NCBI GenBank assembly: GCA_021730945.1
Contig: JAKFYH010000009.1
Location: 77,345 to 141,344, forward strand
Length of the DNA stretch: 64,000 nucleotides
Direction of reading: 5' to 3'
DNA from: Acidobacteriota bacterium
Lineage (GTDB): Bacteria > Acidobacteriota > Vicinamibacteria > Vicinamibacterales > UBA2999
A program made the position numbers and the translations under genes. Below the pieces are notes generated by a model that saw nothing but the letters and a program-made list of their open reading frames with translations, made no database searches and had not been told where the DNA came from. Of the stretch, positions 41,305-48,798 are shown piece by piece. Position 1 is the first letter of the stretch. The number at the start of each line of letters is the position of its first letter.

Positions 41305-42746
41305 CGCTCGGTCTCCGCGAGTTCCATCCGTTCGAGGCGGCCGGCCGCCGCTACCTTTACCTGGTGCCGAGCGCCGCGGTATTCGCGCTGGACGATTGCT
41401 CCGAGGCGATCCTCGCCGAGCTCGGTCGTGGGCCGCAGCCGCTGGCGGAACTGACGCAAACCCTGGCGGCGCGGTTTGACGCGGTTGAAGTGACCGACAC
41501 CATCGCCGAGCTGCAACGGGTGCGGGCGCTCGGTGAGATGGCGGCCAAAGCCGCGCCGATGCCGAAGATCGTGCCGCTGCGCCCGGTGCCGCTGCAGACG
41601 CTGGTGGTCAACGTGACCAACCAGTGCAACCTGGCCTGCACCTATTGCTACGAATACGGCGAAGACAAGATTGTCGACACCGAGAATGGCCAGCAGCCCA
41701 AGTTCATGAGCGAGGAAACCGCGCGCGAGAGCGTGGAATTCGCGCTGCGCGAGTCGCGTGAGAACAAGCACGCGCACATCACCTTCTTCGGCGGTGAAAC
41801 GCTGATGAACTTCCCGGTGCTGAAGTCGACCATTGCCTACGCCCGCCGGCGCGCCGCCGAGGTCGGCAAGGACATCGACTTCAGCCTCACCACCAACGCC
41901 ACGTTGCTGCAGCCGGACGTCATCGAGTTTCTGGCCAACCAACGCGTCGGCGTCACCATTTCGATCGACGGACCGGAGGAGATGCAGGACAAGTTTCGCG
42001 TCTTCAACAACGGCCAGGGCAGTTACGCGATGGCGGCGCCCAAGATCAAGGCGCTGCTGCAGCGCCACCGCACCCGTCCGGTCGGCGCCCGCGTCACGCT
42101 GACGCGCCAGACCCTGGACGTGCGGCGCATCTACCAGCACCTCAGCGAGGAACTCGGGTTCTGGGAGGTGGGCTTTGCGCCGGTGACGACGGCACCCGGC
42201 CGCGACTATGCCATCGCCGATCAAGGCTTCGACCACCTGCTCGAGCAGTTCCGCGCGCTGGCCGCCGACTACCTTGCCGCCGCCCTGGAGAATCGCCATC
42301 ACGGTTTCTCCAACGTGCGCGAGACGCTGCAGGAAATCCATCACGGCCACGCCAAGGCCTACCCCTGTGGCGCCGGGATTGGGCTAATGGGCGTTTCGAC
42401 CGACGGCCGCGTCGCGCTGTGCCACCGCTTTGCCGGTTCCGACGATCACGGCCTGGGCACGGTCAAGGACGGCGTCTCGTGGGAGCGGCAGCAGGCGTTC
42501 CTCGACACCCATCACGTCGCCAACAAGACCGATTGCAGCACCTGCTGGGCGCGTCCCATTTGCGCGGGTGGCTGCTATCACGAAGCCAACACCCGCTACG
42601 GAACCACGCAGGCGCCCAACCTCCACTACTGCGAGTGGATTCGCGGCTGGACGCATACCTGTCTTGAGATTTACGGCGAGCTGGCCGAGAAGAACCCGGC
42701 GTTTCTCTCGCAGTTTGACGACGAACCTACGGAGAAGGTGTCATGA
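41301..42746 (+). CDS. qhpD: Radical SAM/SPASM peptide cross-linking enzyme for the gamma subunit
   Basis: 481 residues. The N-terminal ~100 residues are a peptide-recognition-like domain. The radical SAM cluster site is Cys109-x3-Cys113-x2-Cys116 (CNLACTYC), and the C-terminal SPASM region has CSTCWARPICAGGC and further Cys. QhpD-type enzymes form the intrapeptide Cys-to-Asp/Glu thioether bonds of QhpC in the cytoplasm. It is encoded directly before its substrate, with a 4-base overlap. Confidence 0.93.
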   Translation: MTLGLREFHPFEAAGRRYLYLVPSAAVFALDDCSEAILAELGRGPQPLAELTQTLAARFDAVEVTDTIAELQRVRALGEMAAKAAPMPKIVPLRPVPLQTLVVNVTNQCNLACTYCYEYGEDKIVDTENGQQPKFMSEETARESVEFALRESRENKHAHITFFGGETLMNFPVLKSTIAYARRRAAEVGKDIDFSLTTNATLLQPDVIEFLANQRVGVTISIDGPEEMQDKFRVFNNGQGSYAMAAPKIKALLQRHRTRPVGARVTLTRQTLDVRRIYQHLSEELGFWEVGFAPVTTAPGRDYAIADQGFDHLLEQFRALAADYLAAALENRHHGFSNVRETLQEIHHGHAKAYPCGAGIGLMGVSTDGRVALCHRFAGSDDHGLGTVKDGVSWERQQAFLDTHHVANKTDCSTCWARPICAGGCYHEANTRYGTTQAPNLHYCEWIRGWTHTCLEIYGELAEKNPAFLSQFDDEPTEKVS

Positions 42747-43084
42747 AGCATCTCACGGCGATCAATCGCAAGGCGGCGCGGATGGAAGAGGTCACCAAGG
42801 ACGTGGTGGCGCTACAGGGACCGCCGCAGCAGCCCGAACCGCCGCACATTCCGAACGGCTGCTCGCTGGTGTTCTCGCCCGGCTGGGAGGCGGACCGCAA
42901 TGGCGGTACCGCCGGGCTGTGCCAGCCTGTCGAGCGCGACCTGTTCGACTGCCACATGGGATGCTTCTGGCCGGCCCAGGTGCCCGACCAGTTGAATCAC
43001 GCGCCCGACTGGACCGCGAAATGCGCGGCCGCCCAGAAGGACTGGCGCAAGATCGACCTGATCTTCCCGGACGAGAAGAAATGA
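42743..43084 (+). CDS. qhpC: Quinohemoprotein amine dehydrogenase gamma subunit (CTQ-bearing peptide)
   Basis: 113 residues. Every cross-linking residue of known gamma subunits is at the matching spacing: Cys40-Glu49, Cys60-Asp66 and Cys74-Asp82 for thioether bonds, and Cys70-Trp76 (FDCHMGCFWPAQVPD) for cysteine tryptophylquinone. The first 30-35 residues are a leader removed by the QhpE protease. There is one additional Cys near position 93 that is not part of these four bonds. The folded peptide is exported and joins the alpha and beta subunits. Confidence 0.95.
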   Translation: MKHLTAINRKAARMEEVTKDVVALQGPPQQPEPPHIPNGCSLVFSPGWEADRNGGTAGLCQPVERDLFDCHMGCFWPAQVPDQLNHAPDWTAKCAAAQKDWRKIDLIFPDEKK

Positions 43085-44196
43085 TGGCCATGCGACTTGG
43101 TTCCACCCTGACGGCGGTCGCGCTGATTCTTGCCTGCGGTTCGGTGGCCGCGCAGACGCGGCAGCCCGCGCGCGGACCCGCCCCGGCCGGCGGCGACCAC
43201 TTGCTCTACATCGGCACCTACGACGGCACGATTCATATCCTCGATGAGCTGACCGAAGCCAAGGTCGGCGACATCAAGCTGACGACCGGCATTCCGCGCT
43301 CGCTGACGCTGTCGCAGTCGCGGACCAAGTTCTACGTGCTCGATTCGACGCTCGAGAAGATCGAGGTCATCGACATCCCGACCCGCACGTCGCTCACCTC
43401 CTTCACGCTGTCTGAAGGCAACAAACGCGTGCGCATCCGCGGCCTGCAGGTGGATCCGCTGGAGCGGTTCTTGATCCTGATGACGCGGCCGGCGACCAAG
43501 CACATCGATCGCTGGGAGATTGGCGACTTATCGCTGCAGCTCTATGACCTCGCCCAGAAGAAGGTCACCCGCACCATTCCCTGGCCGCGCGGCGAGGAAC
43601 GCGAGTTCGTCACCATCCGGTTTTCCCCCGACGGCAAGCTGCTCTATTTCTTCGGCGACGACGTGCTGATCCTGGAGACCCAGGACTTTACCGAGGTCGA
43701 CACGTGGGCGCTCAGCCGTCCGATCGAGTCGGGACTCGGCCGCGTCACCTTCGGGCCGGTCGACGATTTCAATGACGACGCCGGGTTCTTCACCGGCCTG
43801 TTCACGATCCAGGATCCGGTGCAGAACCGCCGCATCATGGGCCTGGGCCGCGTCAACCTGGTCGGCAAGAGCATCGACTTCACGCCGATTGGACCGGCCG
43901 AGGGCGTCGGTTTCTCAATGGCCCGCGACCGCAAGCGCGGCTATGGCCTGCTGCAGCAGATTGGCCGCTTCGAGTTCTGGACCTTCGACGTTGAGCAGCG
44001 CAAGCTGGTCAGCCGCACCGCCTTCGAAGGGCGTCCACGCATGGCCCTGCGGGTGTCGTCGAATGGCAAGCTGCTCTACGTCTTCCAGGCCGGTGCCACC
44101 ATCGACGTCTATGACTCAACCTCGTACAAACTCCTGCGCACGATCGAAATGACCGCCGACCAGACGACGAACCTGTTCATCCTCCCCAGAAAGTAA
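43081..44196 (+). CDS. qhpB: Quinohemoprotein amine dehydrogenase beta subunit (beta-propeller)
   Basis: 371 residues from the ATG overlapping the qhpC stop; the long upstream extension of this frame is a shadow of qhpD/qhpC. A signal peptide (LTAVALILACGSVAAQ) is followed by seven-bladed propeller repeats (YIGTYDGTIHILDE, RSLTLSQSRTKFYVLD, VTIRFSPDGKLLYFF, ALRVSSNGKLLYVFQ). It packs against the gamma subunit at the active site in the periplasm. Confidence 0.9.
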   Translation: MMAMRLGSTLTAVALILACGSVAAQTRQPARGPAPAGGDHLLYIGTYDGTIHILDELTEAKVGDIKLTTGIPRSLTLSQSRTKFYVLDSTLEKIEVIDIPTRTSLTSFTLSEGNKRVRIRGLQVDPLERFLILMTRPATKHIDRWEIGDLSLQLYDLAQKKVTRTIPWPRGEEREFVTIRFSPDGKLLYFFGDDVLILETQDFTEVDTWALSRPIESGLGRVTFGPVDDFNDDAGFFTGLFTIQDPVQNRRIMGLGRVNLVGKSIDFTPIGPAEGVGFSMARDRKRGYGLLQQIGRFEFWTFDVEQRKLVSRTAFEGRPRMALRVSSNGKLLYVFQAGATIDVYDSTSYKLLRTIEMTADQTTNLFILPRK

Positions 44197-44201
44197 GGCA
44201 G

Positions 44202-45926
44202 GTGGATCGCCGCGCGTTCGCCTACCTCGTTCCACACTGGCGGCGCCTGGTCCTGGTTCTCGGCATCAGCCTGATCAGCACGGCTGCGACGCTGGCGATG
44301 CCCTACCTGTCGAAGGATCTCATCGACACCGCCCTGGTCGGCCGCGACAACGAGGCGCTCAAGCGGATCGTCCTCCTGTTCGCTGTCCTCGGCGTCGCCG
44401 GGTTCGCCCTGAACGTCGTCAGCGGCCTTCGTTACACCCGGGTGTCGGCCGACATCCTGTTCGACATGCGGCTGTCGATGTACGAGCACCTTCAGCGGCT
44501 GTCGCCGCGATTCTATGCCCGCACACGACTCGGTGACATCGTCTCGCGCCTGAACAACGACATCAGCGAAATCCAGCGGGTGGCGGCGGAGGCCGCGCTG
44601 GCGTGGGTGGGTAACGTGTTGTTTCTGGCCGGCAGCCTGGTGATGATGGTGTGGCTCGACTGGCGGCTCTCGCTGATCGCACTGGCGCCGATGCCACTTA
44701 GTCTGTTCGCCCTCGGCGTCTACCGGCGGCGCCTCGAAGGGCGCATCGCCGACCTGCGCCAGCGCAGCAGCGACATCGGCAGCTTTCTGATCGAAACCCT
44801 GCAGGCGACCTCCCTGGTGGTGACCTCTAACGCCCAGCCGCGCGAGCGAGACCGCTTTCGCGGGCTGAACGGCGCCTTCATCGACGCTCTCATGCGGATG
44901 CAGCGAGTGACGTATTTCGCCGGCGGTTTGCCGGGAACCGTGCTGTCGATCGGCTCGGCGATCGCCTTCTTCTACGGTGGACTGCGTGTGATCGATGGCA
45001 CCTTGACGCTCGGTACGATGGGCGCGTTTCTCGCCTACCAGATGCGTGTCTTCGCGCCGGCCCAGGCGCTGATGGGCCTGTACGCCAGTCTGACCACCGC
45101 CAAGGTGTCGTGGGCGCGCGTGCGCGAGATCTTCGATGCCCCCGTCGACGTGGTGGAGCAGTCTGACCCGCGAGCCATGCCCGAGTGCGTAGGCGAGGTG
45201 GCCTTCGAAGCGGTGACGCTCAGCACAGATCGCCAATCGCGCGTGCTCGAAGAGGTCAGCTTCGCCGCGCGTCCCGGCGAATGCGTCGCGTTGGTCGGCG
45301 GCAGTGGCGTCGGCAAGAGCACCATCGCCTACCTGATCACCCGGCTGCTTGATCCCGATGCCGGCGTGGTTCGCCTCGATGGCCACGACGTGCGTCAGCT
45401 GCGGCTGGCCGACATCCGCAAGCACGTGGTGCTGGTGGAGCAGGAACCGACGCTGTTCCATGCCTCCATCGGCGACAACATCCGCTACGTCCGGCCAGAC
45501 GCCAGCGAGGCCGACGTGCTGCGGGCCGCCGAGGCGTCGGGCATCGCCCGATTCGTCGCCACGCTGCCCAACGGTTTCGGCACGCTGGTGGGTGAGCGGG
45601 GCCTGGCCTTGTCGGCGGGCGAGCGCCAGCGCATTGCCCTGGCTCGGGCGTTTCTCGCCGATCCGGCGGTGCTCGTGCTGGACGAACCCACCGCCGCCCT
45701 CGACGCCATCGCGCAGCGCCAGGTGATCGACGGCTACCAGGCGGTGATGAAAGGCCGCACGACGCTTCTGATCACGCATCGCCGTGAACTGGCCATGGCC
45801 GCCGACCGTGTGGTGGTTCTCGAAGGAGCCCGCGTGGTTGATCAGGGCCCGCCGTCCGAACTGTCTGGCAGGAACGGCGTGTTTGCCCGCCTGTTCGAAA
45901 TCGCGCCCGCCGCCCTCCACCCATGA
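44202..45926 (+). CDS. qhpF: ABC exporter of the modified gamma subunit (QhpF-like)
   Basis: 574 residues from a GTG start. Six-helix exporter membrane domain (residues about 10-300) fused to an ATPase domain: Walker A GGSGVGKST, Q-loop LVEQEPTLFH, signature LSAGERQR, Walker B VLVLDEPTAALD, and switch His in LLITHRREL. Its half-transporter build and location in the qhp operon indicate export of cross-linked QhpC across the inner membrane. It overlaps qhpE by 4 bases. Confidence 0.88.
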   Translation: MDRRAFAYLVPHWRRLVLVLGISLISTAATLAMPYLSKDLIDTALVGRDNEALKRIVLLFAVLGVAGFALNVVSGLRYTRVSADILFDMRLSMYEHLQRLSPRFYARTRLGDIVSRLNNDISEIQRVAAEAALAWVGNVLFLAGSLVMMVWLDWRLSLIALAPMPLSLFALGVYRRRLEGRIADLRQRSSDIGSFLIETLQATSLVVTSNAQPRERDRFRGLNGAFIDALMRMQRVTYFAGGLPGTVLSIGSAIAFFYGGLRVIDGTLTLGTMGAFLAYQMRVFAPAQALMGLYASLTTAKVSWARVREIFDAPVDVVEQSDPRAMPECVGEVAFEAVTLSTDRQSRVLEEVSFAARPGECVALVGGSGVGKSTIAYLITRLLDPDAGVVRLDGHDVRQLRLADIRKHVVLVEQEPTLFHASIGDNIRYVRPDASEADVLRAAEASGIARFVATLPNGFGTLVGERGLALSAGERQRIALARAFLADPAVLVLDEPTAALDAIAQRQVIDGYQAVMKGRTTLLITHRRELAMAADRVVVLEGARVVDQGPPSELSGRNGVFARLFEIAPAALHP

Positions 45927-46555
45927 TTCGTCCGGTCCGCGTCGTCATAGTCGACAGCGGCGTCCATGCCGCGCATCCCCACATCAACGGCGTGCACGGC
46001 GGCGTCGGTGTGGACTCGGCCGGTGAACTTCACGACGACTACGTCGATCGGCTGGGTCATGGCACGGCGGTCACCGCCGTGATCCGCGAGAAGGCGCCGA
46101 CGGCGCAGATCTCGGTGGCCAAGGTGTTCGATCGCGAACTGGCGGCGAGCGCGGCCGCACTGGAAGCGGCATGCGATTGGGCCATCTCCCAGCGGGCCGA
46201 CCTGGTCAACTTGAGCCTCGGTACCCGCAATCCGGCGCATGCGCCGGCTCTGGCGAAGGCGGTGTCGCGGGTCCGGCACAGCGGCGCGATCGTGGTGGCC
46301 GCCGGACTGGATGGCGGTGTCTCGTGGCTGCCAGGAACATTGCCCGGCGCGTGGAGCGTGACGCTCGACTGGACTGTGCCTCGTGACCAGTGCCGCGTCC
46401 AGGTTGATGGCCACGCCGTGTCGTTCCTGGCGTCCGGGTATCCGCGGCCGATCCCCGGTGTCCCGCCGGAGCGCAACCTGCAGGGCCTCAGCTTCGCCGT
46501 GGCCAATGTCACCGGCCTGCTGGCCGCGATGTTTGACCGATTCGACCGCTGGTAA
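45923..46555 (+). CDS. qhpE: Subtilisin-like leader protease QhpE
   Basis: 210 residues. Catalytic Asp11 (VVIVDSG), His46 (LGHGTAV) and the Ser in LQGLSFAVANVTG near residue 192, where most subtilisins have GTSMA. The oxyanion-hole Asn of classical subtilisins (AAGN) is replaced by Leu (VVAAGLDGG). There is no signal peptide, fitting a cytoplasmic protease that clips the QhpC leader. It ends 2 bases before the next gene. Confidence 0.87.
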   Translation: MIRPVRVVIVDSGVHAAHPHINGVHGGVGVDSAGELHDDYVDRLGHGTAVTAVIREKAPTAQISVAKVFDRELAASAAALEAACDWAISQRADLVNLSLGTRNPAHAPALAKAVSRVRHSGAIVVAAGLDGGVSWLPGTLPGAWSVTLDWTVPRDQCRVQVDGHAVSFLASGYPRPIPGVPPERNLQGLSFAVANVTGLLAAMFDRFDRW

Positions 46556-46557
46556 CC

Positions 46558-48783
46558 ATGCCGATCGTTCTTGCCATCGTGTTGTTGTGCTGCGCCAGCG
46601 CGGTGTTCGCGCAAACACCGGCGCCACCCGCAGTAGTCAGCCGGACGGCCCCCGACAACGTGACCGTCCGCGCCGTGCGCGTCACCTCGCCGCTGCGGAT
46701 CGACGGCCGGCTCGACGAAGACGTTTACAACGCGATCGAATCGATCACCGGATTCATCCAGCAGGAGCCGCAGGAGGGGCAGCCCGCCACGGAAAAGACC
46801 GAGGCGTGGATCCTGTTTGACGATGTCAATCTGTACATCTGCGCGCGCAATTGGGATTCGCATCCGGAACGCGAAATTGCCAACGAGTTGCGGCGCGACA
46901 ACGGCAACATCCTCGGCAACGAAAACTTCACGTTCGTGATCGATACGTTTCACGATCGGCGCAACGGCTACCTGTTCCAGACCAACCCGCTCGGCGCGCT
47001 GCGCGACATGACCGTGACCGACGACCAGCAGAACTCGGCCTGGAACGGCATCTGGTACGTCAAGACCGGCCGCTTCGAGAACGGCTGGACGATGGAGGTG
47101 GCGATTCCGTTCAAGTCGCTGCGCTACCGTGGCAGTGGGCCGCAGACCTGGGGCATCAACCTGCGACGGCTGGTCAAGTGGAAGAACGAATTTTCGTACC
47201 TGTCGCTGGTACCGGCGGCCCTTGGTACCGGCGGCGTCAGCCGCATGGCGTCGGCTGCCACGGTGGTCGGTCTCGAAACGCCGGCGGAATCCAAGAACAT
47301 CGAGCTCAAGCCCTACGCCGTGGCATCCTCCACCACCAATCGCACGGGAGCGGCGCCGTTCAACAACCGCGGGGATGCCAACGCCGGTCTCGACTTCAAG
47401 TACGGCCTCACCCGCAGCCTGATTCTCGACGCCACCGTGCGCACCGACTTCGCGCAGGTGGAGGAAGACTTACAGCAGATCAACCTGACGCGCTTCAGCG
47501 TGTTCTTTCCGGAAAAACGCGACTTCTTCATCGAGGGACAAGGCATCTTCGACTTTGGCGGCGTGCAGGCGGGCAACTCGCCTGGCGACGTACCGCTGCT
47601 GTTCTTCAGCCGGCAGATCGGGCTGAGCCAGGGGCAGGCGGTGCCCGTCATTGGCGGTGTGCGGCTGACAGGCCGGACCGGTCCCTTCAGCATCGGCGCG
47701 CTGAACATCCAGACCGACGACCTGCCGTCGGCGAGGGCCGCAGCCACCAATTTCTCAGCGGTGCGGCTCAAGCGCAACCTGTTCCGGCGCAGCAACGTGG
47801 GCGTGATGGCGACGCGCCGCGGTCCGGCGGTGGGCGTCGCGGGCGCCTCCAGCTTCTCCCTTGGCGCGGATGCGACGATGCTGTTCTTCAAGAGCATCAA
47901 CGTCACCAGCTACTACGCCCTCACCGGCACGCCGGGCGCTGACGGTGCGACCGTGACGGGTCGCAGCTACCGCGGCCGGTTGGACTACACCAACGATCGC
48001 TACGGCGCCTCGGCCGAGCACATGCTGATCGACAAGAACTTCACGCCGGAGATGGGCTACGTGCGTCGCACCGATGTGCGACGCAGCTTTGGGCTGCTGC
48101 GGTTCAGTCCACGACCCTCGGGCAGCAGCGTGATTCGCAAGCTCACGTGGCAGGCCAGCATGGACTATCTGACGGATGCGTCGGCCGCGACTCTGCAAAG
48201 CCGCGAAATCAACGGCGCCTTCCGCATCGACTTTCAGTCCAGCGACTCGACATCGGTGGAGTACTCACGCGAATTCGAGTTGTTGCCGGCGGCCTTTACG
48301 ATTGCCCCAGGCGTGGTCGTGCCGGCCGGCGGGTACACCTACTCTTCGACCCGCGCCGGCTACACGCTCGGGCAACAGCGCAAGGTCTCGGGCCGGCTAC
48401 AGGCCGCGGCCGGCACCCTGTACGGCGGCCACAAGCAGGACGTGGGTTTCGGCGGCCGATGGGGCGTGTTACCGCAGTTCTCAGTGGAACCCAGTCTGAC
48501 GCTGAACTTCGTGCAGTTGCCGTATGGCAACTTCACGGCGCGGCTGGTCAGCGGCCGCTTCACGGTCACGCCGAGTGCCCGGATGTTGATCAGCAGCCTG
48601 GTGCAGTTCAACGTCGATAGCCACAGCCTCAGCTCGAGTGTCCGCTTGCGCTGGGAGTACACCGGAGGCAGTGAGCTGTTCGTGGTCTACAGTGACGGCC
48701 GGGATACCCGTCTCGGCGGGTTTTTGCCCGAGCTGATGAACCGCACGCTGGCGATCAAGGTTACGCGCCTGGTGCGGTTCTAG
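46558..48783 (+). CDS. DUF5916 / CBM9-like outer-membrane beta-barrel protein
   Basis: 741 residues with a signal peptide (VLAIVLLCCASAVFAQ). Residues about 40-200 are a carbohydrate-binding-family-9-like domain (PLRIDGRLDEDVYNAI, YICARNWDSHPE, WTMEVAIPFKSLRY). The rest is a DUF5916 outer-membrane barrel with repeated amphipathic strands, RFSVFFPEKRDFFIEG, and a final aromatic residue (LVRF). Such proteins are common in Acidobacteriota and Bacteroidota; function is unknown. It follows qhpE by 2 bp, so it is probably transcribed with the qhp genes. Confidence 0.85.
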   Translation: MPIVLAIVLLCCASAVFAQTPAPPAVVSRTAPDNVTVRAVRVTSPLRIDGRLDEDVYNAIESITGFIQQEPQEGQPATEKTEAWILFDDVNLYICARNWDSHPEREIANELRRDNGNILGNENFTFVIDTFHDRRNGYLFQTNPLGALRDMTVTDDQQNSAWNGIWYVKTGRFENGWTMEVAIPFKSLRYRGSGPQTWGINLRRLVKWKNEFSYLSLVPAALGTGGVSRMASAATVVGLETPAESKNIELKPYAVASSTTNRTGAAPFNNRGDANAGLDFKYGLTRSLILDATVRTDFAQVEEDLQQINLTRFSVFFPEKRDFFIEGQGIFDFGGVQAGNSPGDVPLLFFSRQIGLSQGQAVPVIGGVRLTGRTGPFSIGALNIQTDDLPSARAAATNFSAVRLKRNLFRRSNVGVMATRRGPAVGVAGASSFSLGADATMLFFKSINVTSYYALTGTPGADGATVTGRSYRGRLDYTNDRYGASAEHMLIDKNFTPEMGYVRRTDVRRSFGLLRFSPRPSGSSVIRKLTWQASMDYLTDASAATLQSREINGAFRIDFQSSDSTSVEYSREFELLPAAFTIAPGVVVPAGGYTYSSTRAGYTLGQQRKVSGRLQAAAGTLYGGHKQDVGFGGRWGVLPQFSVEPSLTLNFVQLPYGNFTARLVSGRFTVTPSARMLISSLVQFNVDSHSLSSSVRLRWEYTGGSELFVVYSDGRDTRLGGFLPELMNRTLAIKVTRLVRF

Positions 48784-48798
48784 CCGCGCGGTCGACCG

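Noticed and set aside
44109..45920. A 603-codon minus-strand frame over qhpF
   Set aside because: The plus strand has a full ABC exporter with Walker motifs; the minus frame is a compositional shadow.
37493..46555. The region as a horizontally acquired island
   Set aside because: There is no integrase, tRNA target or flanking repeat, and GC content looks like the neighbours apart from the short vapB promoter; transfer cannot be claimed from this window alone.
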